Assembly: GCA_945877525.1 (NCBI GenBank)
Contig: CAMDVP010000077.1
Location: 1 to 11,624, forward strand
DNA: 11,624 nt
Reading direction: 5' to 3'
Origin: an uncultured Clostridia bacterium
Lineage (GTDB): Bacteria; Bacillota; Clostridia; Christensenellales; Aristaeellaceae
This document shows positions 7,769 to 11,624 of this stretch, one piece after another. The first letter of the stretch is position 1; every line of letters starts with the position of its first letter. The position numbers and the translations under genes are program-made. Under the pieces are notes generated by a model that saw nothing but the letters and a program-made list of their open reading frames with translations, ran no database searches and had not been told where the DNA came from.

Positions 7769-7800
7769 CAAAGCCATACCCTGTGATGAGGTGACTTGCC

Positions 7801-9246
7801 ATGTTTGAGGCATCCTTCGAGTCCCTGCGCACCTATGAATGCCCCGAATGGTTCCGGGATGCAAAGTTCGGCATCTGGAGCCACTGGGGCCCGCAGTCCG
7901 TTCCCATGTGCGGCGACTGGTACGCCAGAAATATGTACCTGCAGCACACGCCCCAGTATCAGCACCACCTGCGCACCTATGGACACCCCTCCGAGTTCGG
8001 CTGGAAGGACGTGTGCGCCCTGTGGAAGGCTGAGAATTTCGACCCCGACGCGCTGATGCAGCGCTACTACAAGGCCGGCGCGCGCTACTTCGTGGCCCAG
8101 GCCGTGCATCACGACCATTTCTTCAACTTCAACTCCGACCTGAACCGCTTCAACTCTGTGAAGGTCGGCCCTCACAAGGACATCTGCGGCCTGTGGAAGG
8201 CCGCCGCCAAAAAGCTGGGTATGCCCTTCGGCATGACGGAGCACTTGGGCGCGTCCTTCTCCTGGTGGTGGCCCAACAAGAGCTGCGACAAGGACGGTCC
8301 CTGGGCCGGCGTCCCCTACGACGGCAACGACCCCGCCTACCGCGATTTCTATCACAACAATTTCGAGCATGTGGATCAGTCCCAGGATCCTGCCCACTGG
8401 ACCTGGCTGACCTCCAACCAGGAATTCCGGGAATACTGGCTGAAGGTGATGAAGGAGATCATCGAGCGCTACGAGCCGGATCTTCTCTATTCCGACAGCA
8501 ATCTTCCCTTTGGCGAGGTGACCGACGCGCCCCTTGGCGATTACCACTACGGCCTGGAGGCTGTGGCCGCGCTGTACAACCAGTCGGAAAGGCTGTATGG
8601 CAAAAATCAGGCGGTCTATACCCAGAAGAACCGGGATGAGAGCATCTACCGGGTGGGCGTGCTGGACATCGAGCGCAGCCAGCTGCCGGACATCAGCCCC
8701 GTGCCGTGGCAGTCGGAAACCTGCATCGGCGGCTGGTTCTACGACACCCGCGCCGTCTACAAGCATCCGCGGCACATTATCGACATCCTCATCGACAGCA
8801 TTGCCAAGAACGGCACCATGCTGCTGAATATCCTCCAGCGCCCCGACGGCACCATCGACGAGCAGGCCAGCTGGATTCTGGACGAGCTGGCAGCCTGGTT
8901 TGCCATCAACAGCGAAGCCGTGTACGGCACCCGTCCCTGGCGGGTGTCCGGCGAGGGGCACTCCTTCGTCACCATCGCCGGGTTTACCGAGGAACAGGTG
9001 AACTGGCAGGACGATGACTTCCGCTTTGTGCAGAAAGACGGCAGGCTCTACGCCTTCGTGATGAAGCCCGAGCATCGCCGCCATACCGTCATCACCTCCC
9101 TCACCGAGGCGGAGCATGTGCGTAGCGTGCGGCTGCTGGGTGCGGGCGAGGTACCCTTCCGCCAGTACTGCGGTGTGCTGACCATCGACCTGCCGGAGCG
9201 CATGCCGGGCAGATATGCCGCGGCGCTGGAAATTACCTTTGAATGA
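7801..9246 (+). CDS. Alpha-L-fucosidase, glycoside hydrolase family 29
   Basis: This 481-residue GH29 retaining exo-alpha-L-fucosidase removes terminal L-fucose from oligosaccharides. The N-terminal family signature WFRDAKFGIWSHWGPQSVP includes H28 and W29. The fucose-pocket motif reads HHDHF (H103-H104-D105); many relatives have HHDGF. It is followed by NSVKVGPHKD and TEHLGASFSWWW. D232 in LLYSDSNLPF occupies the nucleophile position. The C-terminal beta domain ends with FRFVQKDGRLYAFVMKP, a common GH29 ending. The length is normal and there is no signal peptide, so it acts in the cytoplasm on imported sugars. The start is ATG 7801, with AGGTGA (7789-7794) upstream. Its TGA overlaps an ATG and lies 14 bases before the preferred start of the next gene, so the two are translationally linked. 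The linkage specificity (alpha-1,2, -1,3, -1,4 or -1,6) cannot be read from the sequence. Confidence 0.93.
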   Translation: MFEASFESLRTYECPEWFRDAKFGIWSHWGPQSVPMCGDWYARNMYLQHTPQYQHHLRTYGHPSEFGWKDVCALWKAENFDPDALMQRYYKAGARYFVAQAVHHDHFFNFNSDLNRFNSVKVGPHKDICGLWKAAAKKLGMPFGMTEHLGASFSWWWPNKSCDKDGPWAGVPYDGNDPAYRDFYHNNFEHVDQSQDPAHWTWLTSNQEFREYWLKVMKEIIERYEPDLLYSDSNLPFGEVTDAPLGDYHYGLEAVAALYNQSERLYGKNQAVYTQKNRDESIYRVGVLDIERSQLPDISPVPWQSETCIGGWFYDTRAVYKHPRHIIDILIDSIAKNGTMLLNILQRPDGTIDEQASWILDELAAWFAINSEAVYGTRPWRVSGEGHSFVTIAGFTEEQVNWQDDDFRFVQKDGRLYAFVMKPEHRRHTVITSLTEAEHVRSVRLLGAGEVPFRQYCGVLTIDLPERMPGRYAAALEITFE

Positions 9247-9260
9247 TGGGAGCATCAGAT

Positions 9261-11204
9261 ATGACGAATCAGGATTTATCGGCCATTCTGCCGGACGGAA
9301 CCTCCTTTGATTTCTGGGAAACAAACTGTGCATACACCCGCGAGCTGCATGTAGACTGCGCCGCACCTGAGGATGGCGACGGCAGCGCGGAGCGTCCCTT
9401 CCGAACCATCAATGCGGCGGCCAGACTGGCCACTCCCGGCACCCGGGTGCTGATTCACCCCGGCGTATACCGCGAATGCGTGCGTCCCGCCATGGGCGGC
9501 ACCGACCCGGCCCACATGATTTCCTACGAAGCCCGGGGCGAGGGCGATGTGATCATCCGTGCCTCCGAGCAGGTGACGGACTTCATCCCCAGCACTGGCT
9601 GGCGGCTGAGCCGCGACCCTTCCCCCGCCCCCGCGCAGCGCCCGGACATCTGGGAGCATGACCTGGATCCCGACATGTTCCGGGGCTACAATCCCTTCTG
9701 CGCGGTGAACATCCTCCACGACCGGCTGTTTATTGAATATGACAAAACCGACATGACGCCCTACCTGAACCGCCGGGGCTGCATATTCTGCGACGGCACA
9801 GCGCTCCAGCAGGTGGCGCTGTACAACCAGATGGCCGAGCAGGAAAACACCTACTGGGTGGAGGCCAACGGCCAGAAGGTGCATTTCCGCCTGAAGGACG
9901 GCCAGGATCCCCATCAGCATCGCATTGAGCTAACCGTCCGGGAGCAGTGCTTTGCCCCCGACGTACCCTTCCTGAGTTACATCCGCGTGAAGGGTTTGAT
10001 TTGCGAGCACGCTGCTACCGGCGCGCCCGTGCCCCAGCGTGGCGCTATCTCCTGCTACCGCGGCCACCACTGGGTTATTGAGGATTGCGAGGTCAACTGG
10101 AGCAACGCCGTGGCCATCGACGTGGGCAACGAGTGCTGGCACCATGAGCTGATTCCGGATCAGATAATCGGTCATTCCGTGGTGCGCCGCTGCAAAATCC
10201 GCGACGCGGGCGTATGCGGCATTGCAGGATTGTTCGCCACCCACATGCTCATTGAGGACAACGAAATCACCGGCACCGGCTGGCAGCACATGGAGCTGAG
10301 CTGGGAGGCCGGCGCAATCAAGCTGCACAACAGCGTCAACGGCCTGATCCGCCGCAACCTGTTCCAGCGCACCTACTGGGCCGACCACCTCTGGCTGGAT
10401 TGCGGCAACGTGAACAACCGCATCACCGCCAACCGCTTCCTGGACGGCATCAATCAACGGGAAGCCATCTTCATCGAATGCACCCGCGACGGCGTGAACC
10501 TGATTGACAACAACATCATCTGGAACGTGGAGGGCCGCTTCGACCCGGCCAGGGTACCCGCGGAGCCCGGCTCCTCCGGCTGGTACAAGCTGCGGGAACA
10601 CGACGTGATCAACGGCTACGGCATTTACGGCGAGGGTACCGACCGCCTGCAGATTGTCCACAACCTCATCGGCAAATGTCGTCACAGCGGCTACTACGCC
10701 AAGCCCGTACCCTTCCGCCTGGGCTTCGACCGGGGCGGAACCTCCCGCAAGGCACGGCTGCTTAACAACATCTTCTACGACTGCGGCGAGGCTGCCATTG
10801 TTCTACCCACCCAGGACAACGAGTCCGAAGGCAATGTTTTTGTGCGGATGCTGGGCGGATATCTCCGGGTGATGTACCCGGAGCCGGAGGTTTGCCTGCA
10901 CCTGAGCGCCTGGCAGGAGTTCTGCGGCTTTGACCTGCATGGGCAGAACGGTTGGTTCGACATGGAAACAGACGGACACACCCTGCGTGTAGCGCAGGGC
11001 GATGAGCCGCCCTTCATGCCCGGCAACGCGCTTGAGCACATGCACTTTCTGCGCAGCATGGAGGCCCTGCCCCAGGTGGCCCCTGTGCCCAACGTGCAGG
11101 GAGACTACTATGGGCAGGCGCGGGACGAAAGCGCTGTACTGCCCGGCCCGTTTGCCGACTGCAGTGCCTCCTACGATCTGGACAATCAGGCAAGCGCCCG
11201 CTGA
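9261..11204 (+). CDS. Right-handed parallel beta-helix protein, possible GH141-like hydrolase
   Basis: This is a 647-residue protein. A DUF1565-like entry motif (VDCAAPEDGDGSAERPFRTI, then PGTRVLIHPGVYRE) opens the fold. The middle, about residues 230-500, repeats short strands with N/D-containing turns (VIEDCEVNWSNA, VVRRCKIRDAGVCG, LIEDNEITGTGW, LIRRNLFQRT, LIDNNIIWN), characteristic of a pectate-lyase-like beta-helix. The PFRTI...YREcVrP...ISYEA...E-Q-V layout resembles family GH141, which includes an alpha-L-fucosidase and a xylanase. This fits the fucosidase neighbour, but the assignment is inference; a lyase or epimerase-like role is possible. There is no signal peptide, so it is probably cytoplasmic. 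ATG 9261 is preferred because GGGAG (9248-9252) lies 8 bases upstream. ATG 9243, overlapping the fucosidase stop, would add six residues and has no good ribosome binding site. It is the last gene of the operon. Confidence 0.85.
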   Translation: MTNQDLSAILPDGTSFDFWETNCAYTRELHVDCAAPEDGDGSAERPFRTINAAARLATPGTRVLIHPGVYRECVRPAMGGTDPAHMISYEARGEGDVIIRASEQVTDFIPSTGWRLSRDPSPAPAQRPDIWEHDLDPDMFRGYNPFCAVNILHDRLFIEYDKTDMTPYLNRRGCIFCDGTALQQVALYNQMAEQENTYWVEANGQKVHFRLKDGQDPHQHRIELTVREQCFAPDVPFLSYIRVKGLICEHAATGAPVPQRGAISCYRGHHWVIEDCEVNWSNAVAIDVGNECWHHELIPDQIIGHSVVRRCKIRDAGVCGIAGLFATHMLIEDNEITGTGWQHMELSWEAGAIKLHNSVNGLIRRNLFQRTYWADHLWLDCGNVNNRITANRFLDGINQREAIFIECTRDGVNLIDNNIIWNVEGRFDPARVPAEPGSSGWYKLREHDVINGYGIYGEGTDRLQIVHNLIGKCRHSGYYAKPVPFRLGFDRGGTSRKARLLNNIFYDCGEAAIVLPTQDNESEGNVFVRMLGGYLRVMYPEPEVCLHLSAWQEFCGFDLHGQNGWFDMETDGHTLRVAQGDEPPFMPGNALEHMHFLRSMEALPQVAPVPNVQGDYYGQARDESAVLPGPFADCSASYDLDNQASAR

Positions 11205-11226
11205 TTGTTTGCTCCCCCAAGGCAAC

Positions 11227-11256
11227 GGCCCCACGGCTTATTTCAGCCGTGGGGCT
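11227..11256 (+). terminator. Perfect GC-rich hairpin after the last operon gene, without a T-run
   Basis: GCCCCACGGCT (11228-11238) and AGCCGTGGGGC (11245-11255) form an 11-bp perfect stem with a 6-base loop, plus one G-T pair outside. It lies 22 bases after the operon's last stop, where a terminator is expected. Neither strand has a T-run after the stem, so it may be a processing or stabilising hairpin, a bidirectional stop that works with another factor, or part of the repeat-rich region that follows. Confidence 0.5.
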
Positions 11257-11265
11257 ACATGATTG

Positions 11266-11358
11266 CTTATTCCAAGCGCATCAGAGATTTCCGGGCTTAT
11301 CCCAAGTCCGACAAAGGATGCCTGATCTTATCCCGAACGCATCAAAGGATGCAGTGCG
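11266..11358 (+). repeat. About three imperfect tandem repeats of 30-31 bp
   Basis: Units begin at 11266, 11296 and 11327 with CTTATTCCAAGC, CTTATCCCAAGT and CTTATCCCGAAC. The second and third also share ACAAAGGATGC or TCAAAGGATGC about 14 bases later. In the third unit GCATC-AAAG-GATGC forms a small hairpin. The units are too diverged to be a CRISPR array, and there is no unrelated spacer pattern. Function unknown. Confidence 0.55.
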
Positions 11359-11486
11359 AAGGTTTTCAAAAGGCGACCGCAAAGCCCTTTGGGGAGTGAG
11401 GCTTTCCGGTCATTGTCGCTCCGCTTTTGACTTCCGTCTTCGCCGGCCTCGCCACTGGCGAGCCGTCGTCCTTTGGAAACCTTCGC
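11356..11486. repeat. 131-bp element bounded by long inverted arms (structured RNA or MITE-like)
   Basis: The left arm (11356-11373, starting GCGAAGGTTT) pairs with the right arm (11470-11486, ending AAACCTTCGC): 10 perfect base pairs, then seven more with one wobble and one bulged A. The arms enclose 96 bases that hold two smaller hairpins, CAAAAGGC/GCCCTTTG (11367-11391, competing with the inner part of the outer stem) and CTCGCC-ACT-GGCGAG (11448-11462). No clear target-site duplication flanks it. Because the fold is nearly symmetric, the active strand cannot be decided. The open frames through it, on both strands, look like low-quality translation of structured DNA rather than genes. Confidence 0.6.
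11448..11462. repeat. Perfect hairpin inside the 131-bp element
   Basis: CTCGCC (11448-11453), loop ACT, GGCGAG (11457-11462) make a perfect 6-bp GC-rich stem near the right arm of the surrounding element. Confidence 0.5.
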
Positions 11487-11569
11487 AGCCCTGCCGGATG
11501 GGAGGTAAGGTAAATGCAAGCGGTGATACATTGTGACAGGCTTCCTTCCGCAACAACCGATAGGGTACC

Positions 11570-11602
11570 GCGAAGGAGTGCAGAGGGCGACCGCAAAGCC
11601 CT
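11570..11602. repeat. Second copy of the left end of the element
   Basis: GCGAAGG (11570-11576), nine variable bases, then the 17-base block GGCGACCGCAAAGCCCT (11586-11602) repeats 11356-11388 exactly in order and spacing, 214 bp downstream. In this copy CAGAGGGC (11581-11588) pairs perfectly with GCCCTCTG (11598-11605) around the same 9-base loop GACCGCAAA. Relative to the first copy, one pair changes from A-T to G-C, and an A-C mismatch becomes a G-C pair. The rest of this copy would lie beyond the window. Confidence 0.65.
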
Positions 11603-11606
11603 CTGC

Positions 11607-11624
11607 CCGCGTCCGCAGACGCGG
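11607..11624. repeat. Perfect hairpin at the window edge
   Basis: CCGCGTC (11607-11613), loop CGCA, GACGCGG (11618-11624) form a 7-bp stem directly after the second element copy. It ends at the last base of the window, so the stem could be longer. Confidence 0.5.

Noticed and set aside
7768..9366. Minus-strand open frame of 532 codons
   Set aside because: Shadow of the GH29 gene. No family motif and no ribosome binding site logic.
11266..11358. CRISPR array
   Set aside because: Units are adjacent and diverged, with no constant repeat separated by unrelated spacers, and no cas gene is present.
11356..11486. Retron-type RNA or insertion sequence
   Set aside because: The long paired arms recall both, but no reverse transcriptase or transposase gene and no flanking target duplication is visible.
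11249..11536. Open frames on both strands across the region after the operon (e.g. 95 codons on +, 76 on -)
   Set aside because: They cross tandem repeats and hairpins, lack convincing ribosome binding sites and resemble no protein family; they look like spurious reading of structured intergenic DNA.
11514..11624. Possible gene start: ATG 11514 with GGGAGG (11500-11505) and an open frame to the window end
   Set aside because: Only 37 codons are visible, the translation is basic and low in hydrophobics, and the conserved structured repeat runs through it. Sequence beyond the window would decide.

Overview
The window is GC-rich, uses C/G at most third codon positions, has strong purine-rich Shine-Dalgarno sites (AAAGGAGG type) and SigA-like promoters, and carries LplB/LplC-type sugar permeases. 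Together these suggest a Bacillota/Clostridia member, probably gut-associated. This is inference, because no taxonomic marker gene is present. Every gene I can support lies on the + strand.

Region 1 (2-1643) is the tail of a redox operon. It holds an FAD/NAD(P)-dependent oxidoreductase and, one base later, a small cysteine-motif DUF1667 protein. In known genomes this pair follows a GlpA-like FAD dehydrogenase, which would lie to the left of the window. Region 2 (1673-2190) is a self-contained yajC unit with a near-ideal extended -10 promoter, a leader hairpin, the gene and a strong intrinsic terminator. Region 3 (2289-3852) is a single gene for a DUF5060/DUF4038(/DUF5605)-type glycoside-hydrolase-like protein, closed by its own strong terminator.

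Region 4 (3853-11204) is a glycan import and degradation operon. Its AT-rich control region has at least one good promoter, several palindromes and a repeated 12-mer. Next come two LplB/LplC-type ABC permeases, a large extracellular solute-binding protein, an intrinsic terminator, a GH29 alpha-L-fucosidase and a right-handed beta-helix protein (possibly a GH141-like hydrolase). No ABC ATPase is encoded, so the importer presumably borrows a shared MsmX-type ATPase. The three enzymes in regions 3 and 4 lack signal peptides. The likely plan is that the binding protein captures a fucose-containing oligosaccharide outside the cell, the permeases import it, and the enzymes cut it in the cytoplasm. 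The terminator between the binding-protein and fucosidase genes would make the binding protein far more abundant than the enzymes.

Region 5 (11205-11624) contains no convincing gene but is full of structure: a perfect GC-rich hairpin without a T-run, about three imperfect tandem repeats of 30-31 bp, a 131-bp element bounded by long inverted arms, and the start of a second copy of that element 214 bp downstream. The second copy keeps the loop sequence but changes the stem. This is the least explained part of the window and the best candidate for something undescribed, either a structured RNA or a dispersed intergenic repeat.
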